A DNA stretch of 64,000 bases from Alsobacter ponti (GCF_024294805.1 NZ_JANCLU010000009.1:108444-172443); one strand, 5' to 3'. Counted from the first letter of the stretch, positions 7,625 through 17,013 are shown. Notes: generated from the sequence alone by a model not told the origin. Made by a program: numbers and translations.

Positions 7625-8665
7625 ATGCCCGCGCTCAAGGTCTACGCCTGGTTCCTGCTGAAACGTTTGGGGCTGACGGTGCTGACCCTGTGGGGGCTGG
7701 CGACGCTCGTCTTCCTGATGATCAAGCTGATGCCGGGCGACGAGGCGCAGATGGCGGCGGGGGCGGACGCCTCGGCGGCGCAGGTCGAGGCGATGCGGAT
7801 CAGGCTGGGGCTCGATGCGCCGCTGGTCGCGCAGTACCTGCGCTTCCTGCTGCGCGTGGCGCAGGGCGACTTCGGCACATCCATCGTGACGCTGCAGCCG
7901 GTGATGAGCGATCTCGGCAAGGTGCTGCCGAGCACGCTCGAGCTGGTCGTCGTGGCGATGCTGATCAACCTGTCGGTGGCGATCCCCGCGGGCATCGTCG
8001 CCGCCTACAGGCAGGGCGGGGCGTTCGACTCGCTGTGCCGGGCGGCGGCCGTCACGCTGGGCGGCATGCCGGCCTTCTGGCTCGCGCTGGTGCTGCAATT
8101 CCTGCTCGGGCGCGTCTGGCGCGTCGTGCCGATCTCCGGCCAGGTCTCGTTCGGCATGGGCTCGCCGGTGGTCACCGGCGCGCCGTCGCTGGACGCGCTG
8201 CTCGCCTTCAACGGCGCGGGCTTCCTCAACGCGCTGTGGCACCTCGCGCTGCCGGCGGCGGTGCTGGCGGCCTTGTTCTCGACTCAGGTGTTCCGCACGC
8301 TGCGCGCCTCGCTGCTCGGCGTCCTGCGCAGCGACTTCGTGATGGCGGTGCGCGCGAAGGGCGCGTCGGCGCGGCGCATGCTCACGGACCACGCTCTGCC
8401 CAACAGCCTCAACCCCGTGCTGACGCTGGCGGGCACGCAGGCCGGCGCGATGATCGGCTCGGCCGTGCTGGTGGAGACCGTCTTCGCCCGCAAGGGCATC
8501 GGCGCCTACATGTTCAACGCCGTGGCGCAGAAGGACACCTTCGCCGTGCTCGGATCGGTGATGTTCATCGGAACGGTGGTGTGCCTCGTCAACCTCGCCG
8601 TCGACGTGATGCAGCTCGTGCTCGATCCGCGCATCCGGTCGGCCCAGTTCGGGAGCCAGCACTGA
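7625..8665 (+). CDS. ABC transporter permease, DppB-like (module 1)
   Basis: This 346-residue inner-membrane protein begins with the typical first segment (about residues 10-30), followed by the MPGD motif of DppB permeases. A large loop and five more helices follow. The cytoplasmic EAA-type loop that docks the ATPase is at SDFVMAVRAKGASARRML. It ends in LDPRIR, the usual end of DppB proteins. It lies 11 bp after the binding-protein gene, and its stop shares one base with the next ATG. Confidence 0.9.
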   Translation: MPALKVYAWFLLKRLGLTVLTLWGLATLVFLMIKLMPGDEAQMAAGADASAAQVEAMRIRLGLDAPLVAQYLRFLLRVAQGDFGTSIVTLQPVMSDLGKVLPSTLELVVVAMLINLSVAIPAGIVAAYRQGGAFDSLCRAAAVTLGGMPAFWLALVLQFLLGRVWRVVPISGQVSFGMGSPVVTGAPSLDALLAFNGAGFLNALWHLALPAAVLAALFSTQVFRTLRASLLGVLRSDFVMAVRAKGASARRMLTDHALPNSLNPVLTLAGTQAGAMIGSAVLVETVFARKGIGAYMFNAVAQKDTFAVLGSVMFIGTVVCLVNLAVDVMQLVLDPRIRSAQFGSQH

Positions 8666-9519
8666 TGTCCGCCCCCGCCGTTTCCGTTCGCGCGCCGCGC
8701 GCCGGGCTCGGGCTCTCGGCCTTCGAGGCGTCGGTGATCGGCCTCGTCGTCCTGCTGCTTGCCGTGGCGGTCGTCGGCCCGCTCGTCGCGCCGGAGAGCG
8801 TCTACCGCTCCGACATCGCCAACGCGCTGCTGCCGCCGGGCGCCGGCCACTGGTTCGGCACCGACGACCAGGGCCGCGACGTGTTCTGGCGGCTCGTGGT
8901 GGGCGCGCGCACGACGCTGCTCTCCGCCTTCCTCGTGGTGACTCTCTACTCGCTCATCGGCGTCGCCGTCGCCACCATCGGCGCGGCGGGGCCGCGCTGG
9001 CTGGACGAGACGCTGATGCGCATCACCGATATCGGGCTCGCCTTGCCCGGCATGGTCGTCGCGCTCGGCTTCGCCGCCGCGATGGGGCCCAGCCTGCGCT
9101 CCGCCATCATCGCGATGGCGATCACCGGCTGGCCGATCACGGCGCGGCTGCTGCGCGGCATCATGCGCCAGACGATGGAGGCGCCGTTCGTCGCCGGCGC
9201 GCGGGCGCTCGGCGTCTCGCGCTGGCGGCTGATGACGTGCCACGTGCTGCCGAACTCGCTCGACGTGCTGATCGTCAAGTGGGCCGGCGACGTGGGCACC
9301 ACGGTGCTCGTGCTGGCGAGCCTCTCCTTCATCGGCGTCGGCGCGCAGCCGCCCAGCGCGGAGTGGGGCGCCACCATCGCCGGCGCGCGCGGCTACGTCT
9401 CGACGGCGTGGTGGACGGTCGTCATGCCCGGCGCTGCGGTCGCCATCACGTCCATCGCCTTCGGCCTTCTCGGCGAAATCATCCAGGTCCGCCGCGACCC
9501 GTCCTTGCGAGGGAACTAG
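8665..9519 (+). CDS. ABC transporter permease, DppC-like (module 1)
   Basis: This 284-residue membrane protein is the second channel subunit. Family landmarks are HWFGTDDQGRDVFWRL after the first helix and the ATPase-contacting loop EAPFVAGARALGVSRWRL, then SFIGVGAQPPSAEWG. Start 8665 overlaps the dppB-like stop by one base; the longer open frame upstream lies inside the permease gene and is not family-like. Unusually, the inter-helix region between the second and third helices reads as a compact Ala/Gly-rich segment. Confidence 0.9.
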   Translation: MSAPAVSVRAPRAGLGLSAFEASVIGLVVLLLAVAVVGPLVAPESVYRSDIANALLPPGAGHWFGTDDQGRDVFWRLVVGARTTLLSAFLVVTLYSLIGVAVATIGAAGPRWLDETLMRITDIGLALPGMVVALGFAAAMGPSLRSAIIAMAITGWPITARLLRGIMRQTMEAPFVAGARALGVSRWRLMTCHVLPNSLDVLIVKWAGDVGTTVLVLASLSFIGVGAQPPSAEWGATIAGARGYVSTAWWTVVMPGAAVAITSIAFGLLGEIIQVRRDPSLRGN

Positions 9520-10536
9520 ATGCACATGGACCGGACCTTCCAGGGATCGCCCACGCCGGGTCCGAACGCGACGACGCTGGCGCGGGCCGTGGGCCTCACG
9601 GTCGACATGCCCGTCCAGCTCGGCGCGTCGAGCGTGCGCATCGTCGACGGCGTCGACTTCGCCATCGGCGTCGGCGAGCGGGTCGCGCTCGTGGGCGAAT
9701 CCGGCTCGGGCAAGTCGGTGACCGCGCGCGCTCTGATGCGGCTCGACCGGGCGGCGCGCGTGTCGGGCCGCGTCGAGTTCGCCGGGCGCGACCTTCTCGC
9801 TCTGTCCGAGCGGGAGATGACGCAGGTGCGCGGCGGCGACATCGCCATGGTGTTCCAGGACCCGATGAGCTTCCTCGACCCGCTGATGACCATCGGCGAC
9901 CAGGTCGCCGAGACCCTGCGCATCCGAGGCGTCGGAAAGGCGGACGCGCGCCGGCGGGCGCTGGCGGTGCTCGACGAACTGCGCGTCGACCGCGCGGCCG
10001 AGCGGCTGGACGCCTATCCGCACGAGTTCTCGGGCGGCATGCGCCAGCGCGTCGTGCTGGCCATGGCGCTGGTGGGCGAGCCGAGGCTGCTGATCGCCGA
10101 CGAGCCGACCACCGCGCTCGACGTGCGGGTGCAGGACCAGGTGCTCGACCTGCTCGACGACGTGTCGGCCCGCCGCGGCCTGGCGGTGCTGTTCATCACG
10201 CACGACCTTGGCGTTGTCGCGGGCTTCGCCGAACGCGTGATGGTGATGTATTCCGGGCGCATCGTGGAGGACGGCTCGGTCGACTCGGTCTTCGCCCGGC
10301 CTCGGCATCCCTACACGCGCGGGCTGATCAAGGCCGTGCCGCGCATCGACCAGGATCTCGACCGGCTCTACGCCATCCCCGGCGCGCCGCCGCCGCCCTT
10401 CGCCCGCCCGACGGGCTGCGCGTTCCATCCCCGTTGCGACGCGGCCTTCGCGCCGTGCCTGCGGGACGTTCCCGCCGTGCTGCCGGTCGAGGGCGGACGG
10501 GCCGCCTGCCACCTCCATGCCTCGCAGGGAGCCTAA
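9520..10536 (+). CDS. ABC transporter ATPase, DppD-like (module 1)
   Basis: The 338-residue cytosolic ATPase has Walker A GESGSGKS at 59-66, a Q-loop in VFQDPMSFLDP, the signature FSGGMRQRV, Walker B LLIADEP and the switch HD in FITHDLGVV. The C-terminal oligopeptide-transporter extension has the cysteine-containing CAFHPRCDAAFAPC segment that can carry an iron-sulfur cluster. ATG 9520 directly follows the permease stop; ATG 9526 is an alternative. Confidence 0.92.
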   Translation: MHMDRTFQGSPTPGPNATTLARAVGLTVDMPVQLGASSVRIVDGVDFAIGVGERVALVGESGSGKSVTARALMRLDRAARVSGRVEFAGRDLLALSEREMTQVRGGDIAMVFQDPMSFLDPLMTIGDQVAETLRIRGVGKADARRRALAVLDELRVDRAAERLDAYPHEFSGGMRQRVVLAMALVGEPRLLIADEPTTALDVRVQDQVLDLLDDVSARRGLAVLFITHDLGVVAGFAERVMVMYSGRIVEDGSVDSVFARPRHPYTRGLIKAVPRIDQDLDRLYAIPGAPPPPFARPTGCAFHPRCDAAFAPCLRDVPAVLPVEGGRAACHLHASQGA

Positions 10537-10539
10537 GCC

Positions 10540-11352
10540 ATGCTTCTCAGCGTCGACGGCCTTTGCAAGACCTACGCGTCGTTCCCCAATCCGCCCGTGC
10601 AGGTGCTCCACGACGTGTCGTTCGGGCTCGACGCGGGACAGGCGCTCGGGCTCGTCGGCGAATCCGGCTCGGGCAAGTCGACCATCGCCAAATGCCTGAT
10701 GGCGCTCACGCGGCCGGAGCAAGGCTCCATCACTTACGACGGAACCGACGTGGTGCGCGCCCGGGGCGCGGACCTGCTGCGATTCCGCCGCGACGTTCAG
10801 ATGGTGTTCCAGGACCCCTATGGCAGCCTCAACCCGCGCATGACGGTGGAGGAGCTGGTCGGCGAGGGGCTTCTGGTGCATCGGCTCGAGCCCACGCCAG
10901 CCGCGCGGCGGGACCGCGTCGCCGAGATCCTGCGCACGGTGGGGCTCAACCCGGACGACAGGGGGCGCTATCCGCGCTCGTTCTCCGGCGGGCAGCGCCA
11001 GCGCATCGCCATCGCGCGCGCGCTGGCGGTGCAGCCGCGCATCCTCGTCTGCGACGAGCCGGTGGCGGCGCTCGACGTGTCCGTGCAGGCGCAGGTCATC
11101 AACCTGCTGCAGGACATGCAGCGCCAGTTCGGGCTCGCCATCCTGTTCATCGCGCACGACCTCGCCGTCGTCCGCCATCTCTGCGAGCGCATCGTCGTCC
11201 TGCACAAGGGGCGCGTCGTCGAGCAGGGCACGCGGGCGGAGATCTTCGGCTCGCCGCGGGAGGCCTATACGCGGGCCTTGCTCGACGCCGTTCCCGTCCC
11301 GGATCCGGCGGTGGGCCGCGCCCGCCGCCGCCAGCTCCAGCACCAGTCCTGA
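10540..11352 (+). CDS. ABC transporter ATPase, DppF-like (module 1)
   Basis: The second ATPase of the importer has 270 residues, with Walker [23 protein letters not shown], signature FSGGQRQRI and Walker B ILVCDEP. It is shorter than most DppF proteins because it ends soon after the ATPase core, without the long cysteine-containing tail of its partner. It starts three bases after the DppD-like gene and is followed 20 bp later by a TIM-barrel gene in the same operon. Confidence 0.92.
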   Translation: MLLSVDGLCKTYASFPNPPVQVLHDVSFGLDAGQALGLVGESGSGKSTIAKCLMALTRPEQGSITYDGTDVVRARGADLLRFRRDVQMVFQDPYGSLNPRMTVEELVGEGLLVHRLEPTPAARRDRVAEILRTVGLNPDDRGRYPRSFSGGQRQRIAIARALAVQPRILVCDEPVAALDVSVQAQVINLLQDMQRQFGLAILFIAHDLAVVRHLCERIVVLHKGRVVEQGTRAEIFGSPREAYTRALLDAVPVPDPAVGRARRRQLQHQS

Positions 11353-11372
11353 CAAATCGAGGAGACGAGCCG

Positions 11373-12464
11373 ATGCGCATCGGTGTCGACGGCCGCAAGA
11401 TTCCGGAAGCCGCCAAGCGTGGGCCGGTCGACAGCTTCGACCACGCGCGAGACCTCGGCATGGAGGGCCTGTTCTTCCGCACCGTGCTCGACATGAGCCC
11501 GACGCTCGACCCCGGCCTGTTGCGCGCCGTCCGCCAGCGCGCCGACGAACTCGGCATGTATCTCGAAACCGGCCTGGGCAAGGTCAATCCCTACGCCACG
11601 CCCGAGGCCCCCGAGCTGCGGATGATGGGTGACGGCGACATCGTGCTCGGCTTCCGCCGCATGATGGAGGCGTGCGCCGCCATCGATTGCCGCGAGCTGT
11701 GGGTGGCGACGGCGAACTACAAGCCCGCCTATGTCGGCCGCTTCGCCTATGACCGCTTCCGCACCGACGTGACCTGGGAGGAGCAGCTTGCGGCGACGGC
11801 GCGCTTCCTCAAGATCCTCAAGCCGATCGCGCGCGACCTCGGCATTCACCTCAACCTGGAGACGCACGAGGAGATCACCTCGTTCGAACTCGTCCGGCTG
11901 GTCGAGGACGTCGGCCCCGACACGACCGGCGTGGTGTTCGACACCGCCAACGTGCTCCAGCGCGGCGAGCACCCGGTGTGGGCGGCGCGGCGACTGGCGC
12001 CCTATGTGCGCCAGACCCACATCAAGGACGCCCTGATCGCCTATGACGGCGACGTGCTGGATTTCCAGATGCGCCCCTGCGGCTCCGGCGTGGTCGATTT
12101 CAGGAGCATCCTGCCGATCCTGGCCGAGGCCAATCCCGACCTCAACCTGTCGATCGAGAACTATGAATCGTTTAGCGACCGCCCGCGCACTCCGCCGCGC
12201 ATGATCGTCGAGATCGCCGATCCGCAATGGCTGGCGGGGCATCCCGACCTCGGCGTCGAGGAATACGCGGCCTATCTCGCGATGGTGCGCGCCTACGGCC
12301 AGCGCATCGCCGGCGGCGAAGTTCCGGACCGCCGCTCCTACGCCGCGTGGGCGGTGGAGCATTTCCACTACGAGGAGACGGTGCGCTACATCCAGCAGAG
12401 CGCTGCCCACATCAGGGGGATCTGCGAGGAGCTTGGCCTGCCGCTGCGCCGCAAGGCGGCCTGA
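11373..12464 (+). CDS. xylose isomerase-like TIM barrel protein (sugar phosphate isomerase/epimerase family)
   Basis: This 363-residue protein is the canonical member of the paralogous pair in module 1. It keeps the full set of metal ligands expected for the family: E163 in NLETHEEIT, D190 in VVFDTANV, H216 in QTHIKD and E262 in SIENYESF. The protein at 117-1049 has Lys in place of the first. A GAGGAGACGAG stretch before the ATG serves as ribosome binding site, and the open frame reaching further upstream runs through the ATPase genes in another frame. It is the last gene of the importer operon, which suggests that it acts directly on the imported compound or its first breakdown product. Confidence 0.85.
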   Translation: MRIGVDGRKIPEAAKRGPVDSFDHARDLGMEGLFFRTVLDMSPTLDPGLLRAVRQRADELGMYLETGLGKVNPYATPEAPELRMMGDGDIVLGFRRMMEACAAIDCRELWVATANYKPAYVGRFAYDRFRTDVTWEEQLAATARFLKILKPIARDLGIHLNLETHEEITSFELVRLVEDVGPDTTGVVFDTANVLQRGEHPVWAARRLAPYVRQTHIKDALIAYDGDVLDFQMRPCGSGVVDFRSILPILAEANPDLNLSIENYESFSDRPRTPPRMIVEIADPQWLAGHPDLGVEEYAAYLAMVRAYGQRIAGGEVPDRRSYAAWAVEHFHYEETVRYIQQSAAHIRGICEELGLPLRRKAA

Positions 12465-12478
12465 GGCGGGCGCGGCCG

Positions 12479-13501
12479 CTACGCGTCATAGGCCAGCCGG
12501 AAGCCGACATGGCCGGTCGTGCTGTCGGGCGGCACGCCGAGCCGCGCCGCGATGCGGTAGCGGAAGCAGTAGCTGGCGTGGCACAGATATGAGCCGCCCT
12601 TCATCAGCCGCCAGCCTTGCGCGTCGGCCGTCGCGTTGCGCGCGGCGGCGTCGCGCTTCAGCGAGCGCACGCGGAACGGATCGGCGCACCATTCCCAGAC
12701 ATTGCCGGCCATGTTGAACAGGCCGTAGCCGTTGGACTCGAAGGCGTCGACGGGGCACGTGCCGCGCCAGCCGTCGCGGCCCAGATCGGTATGAGGGAAC
12801 GCGCCCTGCCAGATGTTGCAGGGCTGGAACGTCTCGTCGTCGGGCGCGCGGTCGCCCCAGGGGAAGGCGACGTCGCCGAGGCCGCCCCGCGCGGCGTGCT
12901 CCCATTCGGCCTCGCCGGGCAGGCGGCCGCCCGCCCAGGACGCGAAGGCGGCGGCGTCGCGCCAGGAGACGTGGACGACCGGGTGTTCGGCGCGGCCGTC
13001 CAGCGTCGAGTCCGGTCCCTCGGGATGTCGCCAGCACGCGCCCTCGACGCGCCGCCACCATGGCGCGGCGGCGGCGCCCACCGGCCCGAGGCTCCGGTCG
13101 CGCAGGAAGGCGTGAAAGACGAACGACCATCCGAAGCGCTCCGCCTCGGTGACGTAGCCGGTCGCCTCGACGTAGCGGCCGAAGCGGGCGTTGGTGACGG
13201 CGTGGGCGTCCATCTGGAAGCCGGCCAGCCGCACGCTGCGCTGCGGGCCCTCGCCGTCGACGGGCAGGAACGGCCGGTCCGTGCCGACCAGCGCCCGCCC
13301 GCCGGGGACGGGGACGCGCAGCGACACGTCGCCACCGCCGGGGGCCCAAGGCGGGGCGGGCGCGAGAACGGGGGATGGCGCATCGCCGCGCGCCGGCGCG
13401 CAGCACGGCGAGCGAGCGGGCGGGGTTGGAGCCGGAACTTCGCCGACGCGCGGCGCGGCGTTTTCGGGCCGGGGAAGCGGGACCGTCGCGGGACCGGGCA
13501 T
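12479..13501 (-). CDS. formylglycine-generating enzyme (sulfatase-maturating, FGE/SUMF1 type)
   Basis: The enzyme oxidises the active-site Cys of a CxPxR motif in sulfatases to C-alpha-formylglycine. The 340-residue protein has the FGE-sulfatase fold from about residue 60, with HPVVHVSWRDA (173-183), RLPGEAEWEHAARG (193-206), NMAGNVWEWC (263-272) and GGSYLCHASYCFRYR (302-316). Both copper/active-site cysteines are present (C307, C312; C336 and C341 in human FGE). No signal peptide is evident, so it should work in the cytosol. Its 55-residue Pro/Ala-rich N-terminal extension contains CAPAR (34-38), itself a match to the CxPxR target motif. It is the last gene of the importer operon beginning at 16933, and three sulfatases lie nearby. 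Confidence 0.93.
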   Translation of the reverse strand: MPGPATVPLPRPENAAPRVGEVPAPTPPARSPCCAPARGDAPSPVLAPAPPWAPGGGDVSLRVPVPGGRALVGTDRPFLPVDGEGPQRSVRLAGFQMDAHAVTNARFGRYVEATGYVTEAERFGWSFVFHAFLRDRSLGPVGAAAAPWWRRVEGACWRHPEGPDSTLDGRAEHPVVHVSWRDAAAFASWAGGRLPGEAEWEHAARGGLGDVAFPWGDRAPDDETFQPCNIWQGAFPHTDLGRDGWRGTCPVDAFESNGYGLFNMAGNVWEWCADPFRVRSLKRDAAARNATADAQGWRLMKGGSYLCHASYCFRYRIAARLGVPPDSTTGHVGFRLAYDA

Positions 13502-13505
13502 GGCC

Positions 13506-14396
13506 TCAGCCCGCCTCGCGCAGCTTGCGCAGGCGCGGGTCGATGACGTCGCGCAGCCCGTCGCCCATCAGGTTGAGGCCGAGGACGGTGGCGGCGATGA
13601 CGACGCCGGGGAAGAAGGCGATCCACGGAGCCTCGCGGATATAGTTGCGGCCTTCCGCGATGATGTTGCCCAGCGACGGCGCGGGAGGAGGCGGACCGAC
13701 GCCGATATAGCTGAGGATCGCCTCGGCCAGCACCGTCACCGCGAACACGAAGGTGAGCTGCACGATCAGCGGCGACAGCGAGTTGGCGAGGATGTAGCGC
13801 AGGATGATGCGCGCATGGCCGGCGCCGATGGCGACGGCCGATTCCACGAAGGGGAGTTCCTTCACCACCAGCACGCTGGCGCGCACGATGCGCGCGGTGC
13901 GCGGCATGAACGCGACGGTCAGCGCCAGGATGACGTTGAACTCCGAGGGGCCCAGCGCCGAGGACAGCGCGATGGCGAGCAGCACCCCCGGGAAGGCCAT
14001 CAGCCCGTCCATGGTGCGCATGAACAGCCCGTCGAGCGCGGGCACGTAGGCCGCGACCGTGCCGATGAAAACGCCGGCGACGCCCGTTCCCAGGACGACG
14101 AAAACGCCGATGCGCAGCGAGGCGCGCGCCCCGTAGAGCACGCGCGACAGGATGTCCCGGCCGAAGGCGTCGGCCCCGAAGCGGTGCTCCGCGCTGGGGC
14201 CGGCGAGGATGGCGGCGTAGTCGTTCCGGTTCGGGTCGTCGGACGCCAGCACGTCGGCGAGACCGGCGCAGGCGACGATGGCGAAGAACAGCACCGAGCC
14301 GATCAGGAACGAGCGGTGCTCCAGCAGCCGCAGCATGAAGCGGCCGGCCTGGCGCAGGCGAACCGAAGTCGCGGAGGGCAGGGCGTCAGCGTCCAT
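13506..14396 (-). CDS. ABC transporter permease, DppC-like (module 2)
   Basis: The 296-residue channel subunit has the DppC pattern: a first helix after about 25 residues, HRFGADAFGRDILSRVLYGAR, then five helices, with the ATPase-docking segment in LPFVESAVAIGAGHARIIL and the PPPAPSLGNIIAEGRNYI loop near the end. Its start overlaps the DppB-like gene by 11 bp, and FGE follows four bases after its stop. The FGE gene is therefore part of the same transcript. Confidence 0.9.
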   Translation of the reverse strand: MDADALPSATSVRLRQAGRFMLRLLEHRSFLIGSVLFFAIVACAGLADVLASDDPNRNDYAAILAGPSAEHRFGADAFGRDILSRVLYGARASLRIGVFVVLGTGVAGVFIGTVAAYVPALDGLFMRTMDGLMAFPGVLLAIALSSALGPSEFNVILALTVAFMPRTARIVRASVLVVKELPFVESAVAIGAGHARIILRYILANSLSPLIVQLTFVFAVTVLAEAILSYIGVGPPPPAPSLGNIIAEGRNYIREAPWIAFFPGVVIAATVLGLNLMGDGLRDVIDPRLRKLREAG

Positions 14397-15333
14397 GGCG
14401 GACCCTCGGGTCGAGCAGGCCGTAGAGAACGTCGACCACGATGTTGACGAACACGAAGATCGTGGCGGTGAGCAGCAGGCCGCCCTGGATGATCGGATAG
14501 TCGCGCCGCTGGATGGCGCCGACGATCAGCCGGCCGCTGCCGGGGAGCGAATAGACGGTCTCGACCACCACCGCGCCGCCGATCAGCACGCCGGTCATGA
14601 CGCCGGTGACCGTGACGATGGGGATGAGCGCGTTGCGCAGCGCGTGGACGAAGACGATCTGGCCGGCGCTCAGCCCCTTCGCCTTGGCCGTGCGCACATA
14701 GTCCTGCCCCAGCGCGTCGAGCATGCTCGAGCGCGTCATGCGCGCGATCACGCCCATCTGCGTGAAGGCGAGGGTCAGGGCGGGCAGCGTCATCGACCTG
14801 GCCCAGCCGATCAGGTCCTCGGACGGGGAGACGAACCCGCCGGTCGGCAGCCAGCCGAGTTGCACCGCGAACAGCACGATGAGCATGAGCCCGAACCAGA
14901 AGTCCGGCATCGAGAGGCCGAGCAAGGCGAGCGTCATCGCCGCCTGGTCGAGGAAGCGGTTGTGGTTCACGGCGGCCAACACGCCGAGCAGGATGCCGAG
15001 CGCGATGGCGAGCGCCAGCGCGAGGCCGGCGAGGGAGAGCGTCACCGGCAGCCGCTCCATCACCGCGTCGGTGACGTTGCGGTTGAGCAGGTAGGAGCGG
15101 CCGAGATCGCCGTGCAGGAGGTTCCAGTACCAGTCGACCGCCCGCTCGAACAGCGGACGGTCGAGCCCCAGATTGGCGCGGATCTGGACGATCTGCTGGG
15201 GCGTCGCGTCGGCCCCGGCGATCTCCGAGGCGACGTCGCCGGGCACGATCCACATCAGCAGGAAGCAGACGAGGGACACGACGATCAGCACCGGGATGGC
15301 GCTGATCGCCCTGTAGATCACGAACCGCAGCAT
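14386..15333 (-). CDS. ABC transporter permease, DppB-like (module 2)
   Basis: From the ATG at 15333 the protein has 314 residues and begins MLRFVIYRAISAIPVL, the normal DppB start. An in-frame ATG 126 bases earlier would add an arginine-rich tail not seen in the family. Landmarks are IVPGD after the first helix, LGLDRP, DYVRTAKAKGLS (ATPase contact) and the terminal LLDPRVRHG. It follows the binding-protein gene by 37 bp. Confidence 0.9.
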   Translation of the reverse strand: MLRFVIYRAISAIPVLIVVSLVCFLLMWIVPGDVASEIAGADATPQQIVQIRANLGLDRPLFERAVDWYWNLLHGDLGRSYLLNRNVTDAVMERLPVTLSLAGLALALAIALGILLGVLAAVNHNRFLDQAAMTLALLGLSMPDFWFGLMLIVLFAVQLGWLPTGGFVSPSEDLIGWARSMTLPALTLAFTQMGVIARMTRSSMLDALGQDYVRTAKAKGLSAGQIVFVHALRNALIPIVTVTGVMTGVLIGGAVVVETVYSLPGSGRLIVGAIQRRDYPIIQGGLLLTATIFVFVNIVVDVLYGLLDPRVRHGR

Positions 15334-15370
15334 GCGCGTCTCCGGTTCCGTCGCCTTGCCCGGCCGGCCT

Positions 15371-16933
15371 CTATTCGAACCATACGTTGTAGAGGCGGGG
15401 GAAGCGGAAGGGCGTGAAGCCCTTGACGTTGGAGCGCGCCGCCTGCGCGATGCCGACATCGCCGATCTTGATGATGCCGCGCAGCTCGTAGAGACGCGCC
15501 TGGATCTTGCGGAAAGTCTCCTGCCGGGCCTCGACGGTCTTGCCGGAGATCAGCTCCTCGTAGAGCGCGTCGAGCTGCGGGTCGGGCTGGCGGAAGTGCG
15601 CCGTATTGCCGACCAGCGTCGCGACCACGCCGACGGGACCCAGATAGGGCTCGATGCCCATCACCAGCGTCCAGCCGTTCCAGCCGGTGTCCTGCAGGCG
15701 GATCTTCAGCGCCGTCGGCCAGTCGACCTGGTTGATGACGGCGTTGATGCCGGCCGCCTTGAGCTGCTCGGCGATGACGACGGCGGACTTGTTGTGCTCG
15801 GGGATGTTGGAGTCGGTCAGGATCGAGAAGGGCTCGCCCTTGTAGCCGGCCTCCGCGAGCAGGGCCTTGGCCCGGGCCGCGTCGCCCAGGTTGTACCACT
15901 GCTTGCCGATGTCGCCGGCGTCATAGGTGGTGCCGGGGTACTGCCAGCCGTGGTTCAACGAGAACAGGCCCTCGGTGGCGATGCCGACGATGGGCTCCAT
16001 CTTCAGCGCCACCTGCACGGCCTCGCGGAACTTGGGGTTGTCGCCCGGCGCCTGCTTCAGGTTGATGATGAAGGTCAGGAAGCCCCACGTCTTGTTCTCG
16101 TAGATCGCGAACTTCGGGTCGCCCTTCAGGCGGCGCGCGGTGGGGATCGGGATCTGCTCGTTGATCTGGATCTCGCCCGCCTCGAGCGCGGCCGTCCTGG
16201 CGCCGGTCTCGGGCATGACGCGGAAGGTGATCGTGTCGAAATAGGCGGTCTTCTTGCCGCCGAAACCGTCCGGGCCCTTGTAGCGGTTGTCCTGCGCGTA
16301 GTCGGCGAATTTGGCGAGCTTGACGTGGCTGTCGGGCACGTACTCGACGAACTTGTAGGGGCCGGTGCCGATGAAGTTGATCTTGCCCGGGTCCTTGCCG
16401 GTCTCCTCCTCGGGGATGATGACGGCCGGCGCGCGCGGCGAGGCGAACGCCTCGATGAAGGTCGGCGTCGGCTTGGCGAAGCGGAACGTCACCTCATAGT
16501 CGCCGGTGATGTCGATGCTCGTCACCGGATTGAGCAGGCCCGCGGTCGCGCCGTGCTTGCGGTAGCGCTCCAGCGAGGCCTTGACGTCCTTGGCCGTCAT
16601 TTCCTTGCCGTTGTGGAACTTGACGCCCTTGCGCAGCGGGATGCGATAGGTCAGTCCATCCGGCGAAATCTCGACGGACTCGGCCAGGATCGGCATCGGG
16701 CGGATGTTCTCGTCGAAACCGAACAGGGTCTCGTACATGTTCATGGTGATGTTGCGCGACGCCTGGGACGACGTGACCATCCCGTCCAGGCTGGGCGGGT
16801 TGGAGCTTTGCGCGAACACGACGTCGCCGCCGGCCTTCTGGGCCGAGGCGGGCGAGGCCAGCGCCGTCGCCGCGCCGAGCGCGACGGCGAGGGCGATACG
16901 GCGGAACAGCACGGAACGTTGGCAGATCCTCAC
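15371..16933 (-). CDS. ABC transporter substrate-binding protein, family 5 (module 2)
   Basis: The 520-residue periplasmic binding protein begins best at GTG 16933, with AAGGAGG six bases upstream. The earlier ATG at 17095 would place the start upstream of the operator at 17014-17032. From the GTG there is a normal signal peptide (RRIALAVALGAATALASPASAQ). The mature protein shows NPPSLDGM, LRKGVKFHNGKEMTAKDVKAS and the rest of the SBP family 5 fold. The ligand is unknown; the clustered FGE and sulfatases suggest a sulfated compound. It is the first gene of an operon with two permeases and FGE; the two ATPases are encoded in the separate operon at 19305. Confidence 0.9.
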   Translation of the reverse strand: MRICQRSVLFRRIALAVALGAATALASPASAQKAGGDVVFAQSSNPPSLDGMVTSSQASRNITMNMYETLFGFDENIRPMPILAESVEISPDGLTYRIPLRKGVKFHNGKEMTAKDVKASLERYRKHGATAGLLNPVTSIDITGDYEVTFRFAKPTPTFIEAFASPRAPAVIIPEEETGKDPGKINFIGTGPYKFVEYVPDSHVKLAKFADYAQDNRYKGPDGFGGKKTAYFDTITFRVMPETGARTAALEAGEIQINEQIPIPTARRLKGDPKFAIYENKTWGFLTFIINLKQAPGDNPKFREAVQVALKMEPIVGIATEGLFSLNHGWQYPGTTYDAGDIGKQWYNLGDAARAKALLAEAGYKGEPFSILTDSNIPEHNKSAVVIAEQLKAAGINAVINQVDWPTALKIRLQDTGWNGWTLVMGIEPYLGPVGVVATLVGNTAHFRQPDPQLDALYEELISGKTVEARQETFRKIQARLYELRGIIKIGDVGIAQAARSNVKGFTPFRFPRLYNVWFE

Positions 16934-17013
16934 GGCGATCCTCCTTGCACCCGAGACGTTGCCCGCATTCAGCTTGTTGGTCGCGCCGACGAGAGGGCGG
17001 GTTGTGGCGACGT

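Noticed and set aside
9237-12464. apparent 1075-codon open frame joining ATPase genes to a TIM-barrel protein
   Set aside because: The first 712 codons run through two ATPase genes in the wrong frame; the true start is ATG 11373 with a ribosome binding site.
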